This document shows positions 9,159 through 17,785 of a stretch of DNA of 64,000 nt, piece by piece. The translations under genes and the position numbers were made by a program. Within the stretch, counting starts at the first letter, position 1; every line of letters starts with the position of its first letter. Source of the DNA: an uncultured Bacteroidota bacterium (GTDB lineage Bacteria; Bacteroidota; Bacteroidia; Bacteroidales; UBA12077); the NCBI GenBank assembly GCA_913055635.1, contig CAJXLK010000007.1, positions 1 through 64,000 on the forward strand. Reading direction: 5' to 3'. Below the pieces are notes generated by a model, which saw only the letters and a list, made by a program, of their open reading frames with translations, did no database searches and was not told the origin of the DNA.

Positions 9159-10079
9159 TTACTGATCAAGCTTCAGGTCGTAATAGATATCTATTGCAGA
9201 TACCAGCTGGGTATAAGTCCCATAGTAATTGTCCCAGTCAATCTCGCCCAAATCCCTCATGGTGGGGTTCAGGTGAATCTGGACGGTACTCTCGCCGGTT
9301 TCTTTAATCACACTTGTGGTATAGGTTTTACCGGAGTTCATCTCGAGTTTCAGGATGGTCTCCCCGTTGCCGTTCTCGGTGATGTAATAGGTTCCTTCAC
9401 CGGGATGCAGCTGAGCCAGCATAGGAGCAAAGTCGGTATCATTCACCACGTAGGATGCAAACTCACCGTCATCCCCTGCTGTTCGTGAGTAGTTGCCATA
9501 AGGCATGCCATCTTTGACATCTTTCACCGGTTCAAAGGTGATGATGTCGTCCTTCCCAGCCTGAGCAGACGAGATTTTTGCATACAGGTTTTCATCGTAA
9601 CCGGAATTGCCCCAGCCATTATAATCATCATAGGAGAACCTGTAATTTTCTATGGCCCAGCTGCCAACTACAGGATTGATGAACTCAGTTGCCTGAATGG
9701 TCCACTCCCTGGTCTTCCCGGACTCCGACTCAACCACCAGGGTTGCCGTGTGTTCCGGATTATTCAGATTTAATGTGGAGTCGGAACCTATCTGGGCAGT
9801 GGCGCCCCATGACAGTCCCAGGTATTCAATGCCTACGGCCGACCAATCCCAGTTCTCTGCCATGGAAGGTGCCAGGGTCAATGTCACCAGTGAGGAATCC
9901 TGTGTATTGGTAACAGATGCTTTACCTATCTGTCCCTCAACAACCAATCCTTTAATGCTTCTTTGATGGTTCCAGGAATCTCCTTCCTGGTATACTTTTT
10001 CTAAGGGTTCTTCGGTGCAGGAGTAAAGCAATACTCCCATACCAAATATCAATATGGTCAATATGGAGTTTATCTTCAT
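9159..10079 (-). CDS. PUL surface glycan-binding lipoprotein (SusE position)
   Basis: 306 residues with a lipoprotein signal (MKINSILTILIFGMGVLLYSC). It has an Ig-like first domain (about 35-130, ending ESGKTREWTIQATEF), which resembles the DUF5018-type domains found in PUL lipoproteins, and a second beta-rich domain with many Trp, Tyr and Gly (about 135-300). No catalytic motif is visible. Its place directly after susD (14-bp gap) is the usual place of SusE-like surface glycan-binding proteins, which hold the polysaccharide at the outer membrane. The role is inferred mainly from position, lipidation and composition; sequence alone gives no ligand. Confidence 0.6.
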   Translation of the reverse strand: MKINSILTILIFGMGVLLYSCTEEPLEKVYQEGDSWNHQRSIKGLVVEGQIGKASVTNTQDSSLVTLTLAPSMAENWDWSAVGIEYLGLSWGATAQIGSDSTLNLNNPEHTATLVVESESGKTREWTIQATEFINPVVGSWAIENYRFSYDDYNGWGNSGYDENLYAKISSAQAGKDDIITFEPVKDVKDGMPYGNYSRTAGDDGEFASYVVNDTDFAPMLAQLHPGEGTYYITENGNGETILKLEMNSGKTYTTSVIKETGESTVQIHLNPTMRDLGEIDWDNYYGTYTQLVSAIDIYYDLKLDQ

Positions 10080-10093
10080 AGTTATGGCTTTAA

Positions 10094-11590
10094 TTATTGT
10101 TCAATTTGTGAATTCAGGTTTATCTCCCGCTGAGGCAAGGGGAAGTAGGTAGCTTCCATATCGCTCAGACCGGAGGCCTGAGAAACTTCCTGCTTCACAC
10201 GGTTGGTCCTTCTCAGGTCGTACAGACGATGGCCTTCAAAGGACAGCTCCCACGATCTCTCCTTGATGACAGAATCACGGAAGGCAGATTCAGACAAACC
10301 TGTCTCCAGTGAATCAATACCAGCACGGTTGCGAATCCGGTTGATCCACTTATAGCCTTCGCTGGTGGGGCCCTGCGCTTCGCTATAGATCAGCGCAACT
10401 TCTGAAAAGCGAATCAGGTAGGGTTTTGTGCTGGTCTTGTCACTTATAAACTCAGGATCCACATATTTGCGGGTAAAAGGATACTGAATGGTCCCATCTG
10501 AGACGGTTCCAAGGGAATTGCCTTCAGAGTCATATACCTCATCGACCATCAACACATTTTTGCGTTTGTCCCCCGGCTGAAAGGAGTTGATCAGCTTATC
10601 GGTGGGCTGATATTCGCTCCAACCATCATGGGTCTTAACCAGCGATCCGTCGGGATTCTCAAGATAAACCGTCGAACCATTGATATAAGAGATGAACATC
10701 TTGGAAAACTTCGAGTAATCTCCCTCATTGGGACCGGTACGATCCATAGAAAGGATAAAGATGTGTTCCGGACCATTGGGTTTCTCTACGTTATAAATAT
10801 TGAGCAGGTTGTTGTCAAAAAAATATTCCGATTGTTCATACAGCACCCTGGAAGCATGTTCGGATGCTTTCTGATACATCTGGCTCACCTGCCTGTTCAT
10901 CTCCGAGTAAAGCGGAACCCCATTCTCTTTCGATGAAGCGATGGTCAGGTATACTTTCGACAACAACGACTGTGCTGCCACCTGATCAGCCAGACCATAG
11001 ACCCTGTTTACCGTCAACATGGAATCAGCTTTTTGGAGATCTTCAATAATAAAATCATACATCTGATCCATGTTATCGGGCAGGTTGGCATCTGTCTCAG
11101 AGATCTTATCTACCAAGGATTTATGTATGGGAACCAAACCAAAATTTTTCACCAGGTTGAAATAATTCCAGGCCCGCAGAAAATAAGCCTGCCCAACAAT
11201 GTGGTTGGTAAAATTCTCTGAAAAGTTGGCTTCCGGGGTATTCTCGATTACGGCATTGGCGCGGTTGATGCCCATATAAGCATAGGTGAAATAGTCGGTC
11301 AGCTTTTCACTGCTTGCATCAAATTCCCAGGTATCGTATTTTAAATTCTTCGACCCGTCTTTGGTGGTATAAAGATCAGAAGCTACACAATTAAAAGTGA
11401 AGATCTGACGTGAATAACCAATAAAGGTCAATGCGTCGTATGCATAATACAGGGCTGCTTCAGCATCTTCCTTGGTCTGATAGAAATTATCCTCCGAGTA
11501 GAAACCGTAGGGTTCTTCATCCAGGCTGCAGCTTGTTATCATCAGACCAGAAAGAAACAGAAAAGTTATGCTTTTTAATATTTTTTTCAT
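10094..11590 (-). CDS. susD: SusD/RagB family glycan-binding lipoprotein
   Basis: 498 residues from the ATG at 11590; a TTG three codons upstream is also possible but less likely. Lipoprotein signal MKKILKSITFLFLSGLMITSC. Typical RagB/SusD features: an N-terminal YGFYSEDNFYQTKEDAEAALYYAYDAL block, TPR-like helices (AYFLRAWNYFNLVKNFG), and the C-terminal signature RFSEVALIYSEAQ...NRIRNRAG...RSWELSFEGHRLYDLRR. SusD forms a lid over the SusC channel at the cell surface and binds the oligosaccharide before import. It follows susC by 17 bp, as in nearly all such pairs. The symbol is a family name, not proof of starch specificity. Confidence 0.95.
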   Translation of the reverse strand: MKKILKSITFLFLSGLMITSCSLDEEPYGFYSEDNFYQTKEDAEAALYYAYDALTFIGYSRQIFTFNCVASDLYTTKDGSKNLKYDTWEFDASSEKLTDYFTYAYMGINRANAVIENTPEANFSENFTNHIVGQAYFLRAWNYFNLVKNFGLVPIHKSLVDKISETDANLPDNMDQMYDFIIEDLQKADSMLTVNRVYGLADQVAAQSLLSKVYLTIASSKENGVPLYSEMNRQVSQMYQKASEHASRVLYEQSEYFFDNNLLNIYNVEKPNGPEHIFILSMDRTGPNEGDYSKFSKMFISYINGSTVYLENPDGSLVKTHDGWSEYQPTDKLINSFQPGDKRKNVLMVDEVYDSEGNSLGTVSDGTIQYPFTRKYVDPEFISDKTSTKPYLIRFSEVALIYSEAQGPTSEGYKWINRIRNRAGIDSLETGLSESAFRDSVIKERSWELSFEGHRLYDLRRTNRVKQEVSQASGLSDMEATYFPLPQREINLNSQIEQ

Positions 11591-11607
11591 CTCTGTCAAG
11601 TTTTTGA

Positions 11608-14600
11608 TTAAAATTTAAGATCCAGACCTAAAGTAATCTTTCTCAAGTTGGGAATGCCACTGTAATATATTCCGTTCATGCCCACTTCCGGATCATACCC
11701 GTTGAAATTGGTAAGGGTGAACAGTTGAGTGGCATTGACATAAATTCTACCGTTTTGGAAATACTCCAGGTTGGGTATCTGAAAATTATATCCCAATGTT
11801 ACGTTCTGCAAGCGGACAAATGAGACATTTTGCAGGTAATAGTCTGAGAACCTTGTGCGTCTGCCTGTTCTCAGCTTGGGATATTCATTGGTGGGGTTAT
11901 CGACGGTCCACCTGAGGGGCCGGTCTGAAGGTCTCTGAAACTTATCGGTGTTGAACACATCAAAGCCAAAGACACCATTGAAAAACAGGCTCAGGTCAAA
12001 ATTCTTGTAGGAAGCATTGATGGACATGCTCGAGCGAAAATCAGGGTTGGGGTCGCCAATGATTTCGCGGTCAGCCGGTGTGATCTCACCGTCGTCATTC
12101 AGGTCTACGTACTTAAATTCTCCCGGTTCGGCTTCCACACCGGTTAAACCAGCCTCCAGACCTTCCTGTTTGGACTGGATGATACCATCAACGCGGTATC
12201 CGTAAAAGACATTGATGGGTTCACCAATGGCAAGAATATTGGCATAGGTTTGCCGGAACTCATCGCCAATATCTGCACCCCAGAATTCATACTGGGTCCC
12301 TGTGCGTTCATTCTCCTGCAGTCCCACTTCTACCGCATCACCCAGACTGACTACTTCACTCTCATTTTGTGAGTAGATCAAACTTGTGGAAAGGCTGTAA
12401 TCCTTTGCCTGCAATATGCGCAGGTCCAGTTTGGCCTCAAAGCCCTTGTTGATGATCTCTCCATCGTTGATCCACATCTTATCAAAACCGCCGGAAGGGG
12501 CGATGAACTTTTCGCGTAGCAGATCTTTGGTGTGTTTTTTATACATGTCCAGGGTAAGGGCCACCCGGTTGTCGAAAAGGGCCATATCCATTCCTATGTT
12601 TGACTGGGCAGTCGTTTCCCATTTCAAATCGGGATTGGCCATACCACCCCAATATTTTACACCATAATAATCATAGGCTACAGGAGTACCAGGTCCGATG
12701 GCAGTTTCCCATTGACCTGCAACAAAATACTGGTCGTTTCCATAGCGGCTCAGGCTTTGATAGGGACTGATGCCCTGATTACCCGACACACCATAACTGT
12801 ATCTAAGTTTTAACTGATCAAGCTCATCTACATTTGCCAGGAAATTTTCCTCATGCAGTTTCCAGCTCACAGCTCCCGATGGGAAAAAGGCCCATTTGTT
12901 GTCTGCACCAAATTTGGATGAGCCGTCCATCCTGCTGGTAAAAGTAAGCAGATACTTATCCATCAGGGTATAATTGATCCGGGTAAAGCCCGAGACAAGC
13001 CTGTGTTGATTCAGGTCATTGGATACCTGGTTCAGCTCGGAATCGCCGGCTGAGAGATTTTCATTCATCAGGGTTTCATTGACAAAATCAAAAGCCTGTA
13101 ATGTGGAAGTACGGTTTTTATGAAATTCAAAGGAGTGGCCCAGCATGACCTTGAGATCGTGAACACCAAATTCGTTGTTGTAGGTCAGATGGTTGTCGAC
13201 AACCAGGTCATGGGCATGCCAGTTACTAATGTTGGCAGCTCCGTTGTTCATATCTCCGATATAAGTATATTCAGAGGGCTGATATGAATCGGACACGTAA
13301 GCTCCATATTTATAGTTGGCTTGGGAGGTAAAAGTCAAAACATCCAACAAGTCCCAGTCCAGTTTTAATGAACTGATGAAGTCAACCGTCTTGGTTTGGT
13401 TTTTTGAATTCTCCCTTCTGGCCACCGGATGATAGTAATCCCGGTCGCTGTAGAGAAAATAATCACCATCTTCCTCGTAAACAGGGAATATGGGATTCCT
13501 GTTATAACTGGTCCCTCGGGTCCTGTATTGCAGGCCCCGGCTTAAAATGTTGGAAGTAGAGACCTGAATGTTCTCGGTCAAAGTTTTATCCACACTCAGG
13601 TTGACATTAAACTTCTTATAATCATCGCCTTTGTAAATACCCTGTTGATCGAGGTAATTCATGCTCAGATTGTACTTGGTATCTTCTGTACTGGCATTGA
13701 TCGATGCGGTTAGATCTTCTGTAATGGGGGCATCTCTGAACACCACATCAGGCCAGTCGGTATTATAAGGCCATTCACCGGTCCTGAGTTCCATGACCGA
13801 TGGATAGTATACCCCATTGACATCCTCTTGACCAATGTATCGGGGAGCATACCCTTCTCCGTTGGATCGGGCCTCATTGTTCAGCAAGGCCATTTGAACC
13901 GGATCCCTGGTCACATTTAATTTAGAAGTAAACTCGGATATGGTGGTTTGCTGGGTCAAAGAAACCTGAAATTCGCCCTTACCGGCATCTTTGGTGGTAA
14001 TCATGATCACACCGTTGGCACCCCTCGAACCGTATATGGCAGAAGCAGAGGCATCTTTGAGGATCTCGATGGATTGAATATTATCCGGGTTGATCTGTTT
14101 AAGATTACCGGCAGAGCCAAGGGGAAAACCATCAACAACCACCAGGGGTGCGTTGTTGCCCCGCAAAGAACTCTCACCACGTATCCTCACCACAGAGGAG
14201 GCACCCGGGCGTTCCGATGTATTGCGCACTTGAACACCAGCACTTCTACCCTGCAGCAATCCATCCACGGAGTGCGCAGGAATATCCTGCAAGTCATCGG
14301 TTTCGACGGATGCCACAGACCCCGTCAAATCTCTCTTTTTCTGAGTGCCATAACCAATCACCACCACCTCTTCCAACTCCTGAACGGAGGGGCGCAATCT
14401 CACATTTATCGTGTTCCTTCCATCCACCGGCACTTCCTTTTTATGATAACCCACAAAGGTAAATACCAGTGTGGCATCCTCCGGCAGGGTGATGCTGTAA
14501 TGACCACTCATATTCGTGGTGGTCCCATTGGTTTCGTTGCCTTTCTCTATGATGGATACACCAGGCAATGGTTTTTCGGTCTCCGCACTGATAACCGTGC

Positions 14601-15015
14601 CACTCACCTCTACAGACTCTTGCTCCTTATCCTGCCTCTGACTGGTCTTAGTCTTAGGCGACAAAACAATATGCCGGTCAATCACCAGATAAGACACATC
14701 GCTACCTTTAAACATTAGGTCCAGAACATCCCTGATTTGCTCTTGATCAACCGAAACATTCACCTTGCGCTGGACATCTATCAACTTATTGCTATATAAA
14801 AAAGAAAATTCACTGTTGTTCTCTATTTGTTTCAATACATCTTCGACGGCTGCATTTTGCATATTAAGCGACAATTGTGTGTTCTGCGAATAGCTCTCAC
14901 TACCCACTACACAATGGGCCGCAATGATAAATATCAACAATGTAAGCCTCATAGTTTTGAAGGGTTTTGAAACCCATATTTGATCTATGGATTCCGAAAA
15001 TTTAGTTTTTTTCAT
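11608..15015 (-). CDS. susC: SusC/RagA TonB-dependent outer-membrane receptor with STN signalling domain
   Basis: 1135 residues. Order: a long N-terminus with a signal peptide (about 20-45); an STN (secretin/TonB short) domain (about 50-115, LSLNMQNAAVEDVLKQIE); a carboxypeptidase-like regulatory domain (VSGTVISAETEKPLPGVS, about 135-210); a TonB-box/plug region (EVVVIGYGTQKKRDLTGSV, then VRIRGESSLRGNNAPLVVVDGFP); and a 22-strand-type barrel to the end. The STN domain marks it as a transducer that contacts FecR in the periplasm, consistent with the FecR and ECF sigma genes just upstream. It imports oligosaccharides using proton-motive force delivered by TonB-ExbB-ExbD; an ExbB/ExbD cluster lies at 52312-54714. 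Confidence 0.95.
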   Translation of the reverse strand: MKKTKFSESIDQIWVSKPFKTMRLTLLIFIIAAHCVVGSESYSQNTQLSLNMQNAAVEDVLKQIENNSEFSFLYSNKLIDVQRKVNVSVDQEQIRDVLDLMFKGSDVSYLVIDRHIVLSPKTKTSQRQDKEQESVEVSGTVISAETEKPLPGVSIIEKGNETNGTTTNMSGHYSITLPEDATLVFTFVGYHKKEVPVDGRNTINVRLRPSVQELEEVVVIGYGTQKKRDLTGSVASVETDDLQDIPAHSVDGLLQGRSAGVQVRNTSERPGASSVVRIRGESSLRGNNAPLVVVDGFPLGSAGNLKQINPDNIQSIEILKDASASAIYGSRGANGVIMITTKDAGKGEFQVSLTQQTTISEFTSKLNVTRDPVQMALLNNEARSNGEGYAPRYIGQEDVNGVYYPSVMELRTGEWPYNTDWPDVVFRDAPITEDLTASINASTEDTKYNLSMNYLDQQGIYKGDDYKKFNVNLSVDKTLTENIQVSTSNILSRGLQYRTRGTSYNRNPIFPVYEEDGDYFLYSDRDYYHPVARRENSKNQTKTVDFISSLKLDWDLLDVLTFTSQANYKYGAYVSDSYQPSEYTYIGDMNNGAANISNWHAHDLVVDNHLTYNNEFGVHDLKVMLGHSFEFHKNRTSTLQAFDFVNETLMNENLSAGDSELNQVSNDLNQHRLVSGFTRINYTLMDKYLLTFTSRMDGSSKFGADNKWAFFPSGAVSWKLHEENFLANVDELDQLKLRYSYGVSGNQGISPYQSLSRYGNDQYFVAGQWETAIGPGTPVAYDYYGVKYWGGMANPDLKWETTAQSNIGMDMALFDNRVALTLDMYKKHTKDLLREKFIAPSGGFDKMWINDGEIINKGFEAKLDLRILQAKDYSLSTSLIYSQNESEVVSLGDAVEVGLQENERTGTQYEFWGADIGDEFRQTYANILAIGEPINVFYGYRVDGIIQSKQEGLEAGLTGVEAEPGEFKYVDLNDDGEITPADREIIGDPNPDFRSSMSINASYKNFDLSLFFNGVFGFDVFNTDKFQRPSDRPLRWTVDNPTNEYPKLRTGRRTRFSDYYLQNVSFVRLQNVTLGYNFQIPNLEYFQNGRIYVNATQLFTLTNFNGYDPEVGMNGIYYSGIPNLRKITLGLDLKF

Positions 15016-15246
15016 AAATTTGTAAGGATTTAGGGTTTAACATCTCAACAGGTAATCAACCTTTAATGATTGTCTGAACTTTAAATCAGGGGAAAGTGCT
15101 GCCACACTTTCCCTTTTTTTAGGGTTTTGTTTCATAAGCAGGCTGGAGTTTTATCATAAACATTTTACCATTCATGTAGCTGTTTCTAAATTTATTGACT
15201 GCATGGAACCGAACCCGCTATTGCGGTGGACAGATTCCATATTAAC

Positions 15247-16350
15247 TTATTCCTTTTTGATGATTACTTTTCCTGTGGAAAAGCTATTGTCTTTCATCTT
15301 GGTCCTTTCCTTCATCTCATATTTCAATGGGGCGGCTTTGCAAAGCAAATTAAGGATCTGGGTAAGTGTTTCATCAGAAAAAGTTGCCGTAAAAGTATAA
15401 TCAGCCAACTGTTCATCTTTTAACTCAATTTGCATGTTATACCTCCTCTCCAGCTTTTTGACCATGTCCTTGAGGGCTTCATCCTGAAATATGATCTTCC
15501 CATGCCGCCAGGCAGTATATACTTCATTTCTTCCCCGGTATACATCAACCCTGGAGGTTTTCTTGTGAAAATTCAAATGCTCTCCCGGTTCCATTTTCCT
15601 GATTTGACTGGTACTCCCCCCCGGTTCCGCCCCGGATTTCAAAACTTCCAGAGAACCAGCATCCAAACTGACCCCCACTTTCTCCTCATCATCATAAGCC
15701 ATAACATTAAAGCTGGTGCCGGTAACGCGAACGGCAACCTTCGAGGTGTTCACTATGAAAGGCCTTTTATGATTCGCTTCAACCTCAAAATAAGCTTCCC
15801 CGGTTAAAGTTACTTCGCGGTGTTTCTTTTCAAAATTTTGGGGATATTTTAACCGGCTGCCATGATTCAGCCATACATTGGAGCCATCTGGCAACTCCAT
15901 ATTAACCCTGGATCCTTGAGGTGCGTATATTTCTGAATATTGTGTCTCCTGCCCTTTCTGGGATAAGTCGTTCTGTATAAAATACATCATTACCACTCCC
16001 AACAGGGGGATCAATAAAACAGCGGCAGCCCTGTAGTAAATATAAAGTGAACGGGATAGTATCCCTTTCAAGGTGCCTCTTTGCGTTTTGCCTGAAAAAT
16101 CCCCATGACCTTGCTGAATCCTGCTGTGAACTTTTTTTAGCAATTGCTCCCTGTCAAATCCAGTATGCTTCGGATTTTCTGATGACTCAGACATCACATC
16201 GTGATACCAAAAATGACGAATGGCCCGTTCTATATCTTTCTCATTATAGAAATCCTCCAATTCATGCCGGATCCATTCAAGATCCTGTGAAGTGTACTTG
16301 TTCTCTGCAAACCTTTTAAAAAGGTTGTACAAATCGTTTTCTTTGCTCAT
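15247..16350 (-). CDS. FecR-family anti-sigma factor
   Basis: 367 residues: a cytoplasmic N-terminal anti-sigma region (about 1-90), one transmembrane helix (RAAAVLLIPLLGVVMMYFI, about 100-120), a periplasmic FecR domain (YAPQGSRVNMELPDGSNVWL to SLDAGSLEVL) and a C-terminal DUF4974/STN-like domain (FQDEALKDMVKKLERRYNM to the end). It would hold the ECF sigma factor at the membrane until the STN domain of the loaded SusC contacts its periplasmic part. Its ATG overlaps the stop of a 34-codon ORF (ATGA), so translation is probably coupled to that ORF. It is about 230 bp upstream of susC, which leaves room for a sigma-dependent promoter. Confidence 0.92.
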   Translation of the reverse strand: MSKENDLYNLFKRFAENKYTSQDLEWIRHELEDFYNEKDIERAIRHFWYHDVMSESSENPKHTGFDREQLLKKVHSRIQQGHGDFSGKTQRGTLKGILSRSLYIYYRAAAVLLIPLLGVVMMYFIQNDLSQKGQETQYSEIYAPQGSRVNMELPDGSNVWLNHGSRLKYPQNFEKKHREVTLTGEAYFEVEANHKRPFIVNTSKVAVRVTGTSFNVMAYDDEEKVGVSLDAGSLEVLKSGAEPGGSTSQIRKMEPGEHLNFHKKTSRVDVYRGRNEVYTAWRHGKIIFQDEALKDMVKKLERRYNMQIELKDEQLADYTFTATFSDETLTQILNLLCKAAPLKYEMKERTKMKDNSFSTGKVIIKKE

Positions 16351-16451
16351 GGTCCTGCTATTATCTCATTGTCATTTATAATGGCCAGTACTTCGCTTAC
16401 TGCCTGCTGATATACGAAAAAATCCTCTGTATAGTCGGAAATCTTTTCCAT
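16347..16451 (-). CDS. Small ORF (34 aa) translationally coupled to fecR
   Basis: ATG at 16451 to TGA at 16347, encoding MEKISDYTEDFFVYQQAVSE (residues 1-20) and then a hydrophobic and acidic tail ending in IIAGP. The TGA overlaps the fecR ATG as ATGA, the usual form of stop-start coupling. It lies in the gap between the ECF sigma and FecR genes and keeps a sensible amino-acid make-up (acidic, aromatic, likely one helix). It may be a real small protein that modulates sigma/anti-sigma balance, or a leader ORF whose translation sets fecR translation. I recognise no family, and chance cannot be ruled out for 34 codons. Confidence 0.45.
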   Translation of the reverse strand: MEKISDYTEDFFVYQQAVSEVLAIINDNEIIAGP

Positions 16452-16546
16452 TCTTAAAAAGGAATTATACTAAATAACTACCCCTAATACGTGGTGCATT
16501 TACTAAACCACCATTCGAGCCGGGAAATTTTTTTGATTTTTTTTAG

Positions 16547-17119
16547 CTAAACAAGCAGGTAGCAGAAAAGAAGGGCAACAAAAGATTCCTGGCTTAGATT
16601 TTTTCGCAGGTACCTTATTGCAGCAGTCATCTGGTTTTCAACCGTGTTAACAGAAATTTTCAAATAATCGGCTATCTCCTTATAGGTATAGCCTTCAAAA
16701 CGAGCCAGTTTATAAATGACTTTCCTGCGGTCCGGAAGCTGTTCCAGTAACTGATTGTATCGACGGCGGGCGCTCTTAAAATCAATTTCCTTTTCGGTGG
16801 TGGTATCTTTCAAGGTTAGCTCAGATTTCAACACATCCAGGAATTCAAAGTCTTTCACCTTTTTTCTAAACTGGTCCATGACCAGATTATAACCTATGGT
16901 GAAAAGGAAAGACCGAAACGAATAATGCCGGTCGATCTTTTTCCGGTTTTTCCAGATGCGTAAAAAGGTCTCCTGAACCACTTCCTCTGAATCTTGTTGA
17001 TTTTTAAGGAAAGAAAAGGCAAAAGAGTATATACGCGGAGAGTATTTAAAAAAAAGCTGATCAAAAGCTTTTATGCTATCTTTTTTTAATAAATCAACAA
17101 GTTCTTTTTCTTTTTCCAT
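16547..17119 (-). CDS. ECF sigma-70 factor, PUL regulator
   Basis: 190 residues. Region 2 (KAFDQLFFKYSPRIYSFAFSFLKNQQDSEEVVQETFLRIWKNR, about 18-60) and region 4 (YNQLLEQLPDRRKVIYKLARFEGYTYKEIADYLKISVNTVENQM, about 125-170) are both complete, as in Bacteroidota ECF factors of the FecI-like group paired with FecR/STN-SusC. It directs RNA polymerase to the PUL promoter when released by FecR. It ends with a hydrophobic tail (FVALLFCYLLV), seen in many of these factors. It is the first gene of the minus-strand locus, and a GAGGAG stretch lies directly before the ATG, too close to act as a normal ribosome-binding site. Confidence 0.93.
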   Translation of the reverse strand: MEKEKELVDLLKKDSIKAFDQLFFKYSPRIYSFAFSFLKNQQDSEEVVQETFLRIWKNRKKIDRHYSFRSFLFTIGYNLVMDQFRKKVKDFEFLDVLKSELTLKDTTTEKEIDFKSARRRYNQLLEQLPDRRKVIYKLARFEGYTYKEIADYLKISVNTVENQMTAAIRYLRKNLSQESFVALLFCYLLV

Positions 17120-17785
17120 CTCCTCTTAGAAACTTACATTAACATGGAAAAATAAAAAAAATTAAAGAATTTAATAATAATGGGTCTAAATGAAATACCC
17201 AGGGCAAACCCTAAATAATTAATGATCAAGGTGTCTATCCTCTCATTGAAGAACCATCCAATTTGTTTGGAGTTTTAATGGCCTTTCGCTTCTTATCATC
17301 GGTAACATCCAGGTGTCCAATCATGTGTATGGTCGACGGACCCAAAGGCACTGCCGGAAGGCCTTACTTTATCATATCCTCCAGCAGGCGAAGCGAATCC
17401 ACTCCTTCCCGCAGCCGCGAACTGACGATGTTGCTCTTCACCGTAAGCACATATTCAAAAAACTGTTCATAATGATCACGAAACCCAGAGGCATCAGCTG
17501 TACATCCCGGTTATCATCTTTGGGATAGAAATAGATGACCAGGAGCGCATCTATAAGGTGGCTTTCAAAAGGCACCGCTTCCACCAGCCAAAACCCTGAA
17601 ATCAGCAATCTACCTGGAATGATTCATTCATTAATATGGCTGTTAAACCATCAACTTTGAACTAATGTGACCTGACCAGAGCCACCTGTTAAAAATCATG
17701 CTTTTTGGATAAACATTTCAAGCCGAAGCAGGTTAGAGACACGATAAGCAATTAACCCATTATTGAACCAGAAAAAAGCGAAAAG
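17120..17785. other. Intergenic region between the PUL regulator and ldh, with gene remnants
   Basis: A 666-bp gap between two divergent genes. Its AT-rich part next to the sigma gene (17120-17225) probably holds that gene's promoter; a near-match to the Bacteroidota -7 element (TAGGGTTTG, one base too long) is seen on the minus strand around 17207. The middle holds a frameshifted coding remnant (listed separately), and 17230-17360 on the minus strand is a further open stretch without a recognisable protein. 17632-17785 shows nothing I can name beyond the ldh leader. Confidence 0.5.
17364..17631 (-). pseudogene. Decayed coding remnant with two frameshifts
   Basis: On the minus strand an ATG at 17631 opens MNESFQVD. 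The reading frame then changes to give ISGFWLVEAVPFESHLIDAL and onward to VQLMPLGF, then changes again to RDHYEQFFEYVLTVKSNIVS and onward to LRLLEDMIK, with a stop at 17364. Joined, this is about 90 residues with good protein-like composition and codon use like the neighbours, which is unlikely in non-coding DNA. The C-terminal part is loosely like the end of Gfo/Idh/MocA oxidoreductases, but that is weak. It may be the 3' end of a lost gene at the PUL border, or one short gene with sequencing indels. Confidence 0.4.

Noticed and set aside
15203-15240. A further copy of the 17-bp palindrome (AACCCGCTATTGCGGTGG)
   Set aside because: Arms match only partly and the core differs, so it is not a member of the family on this evidence.
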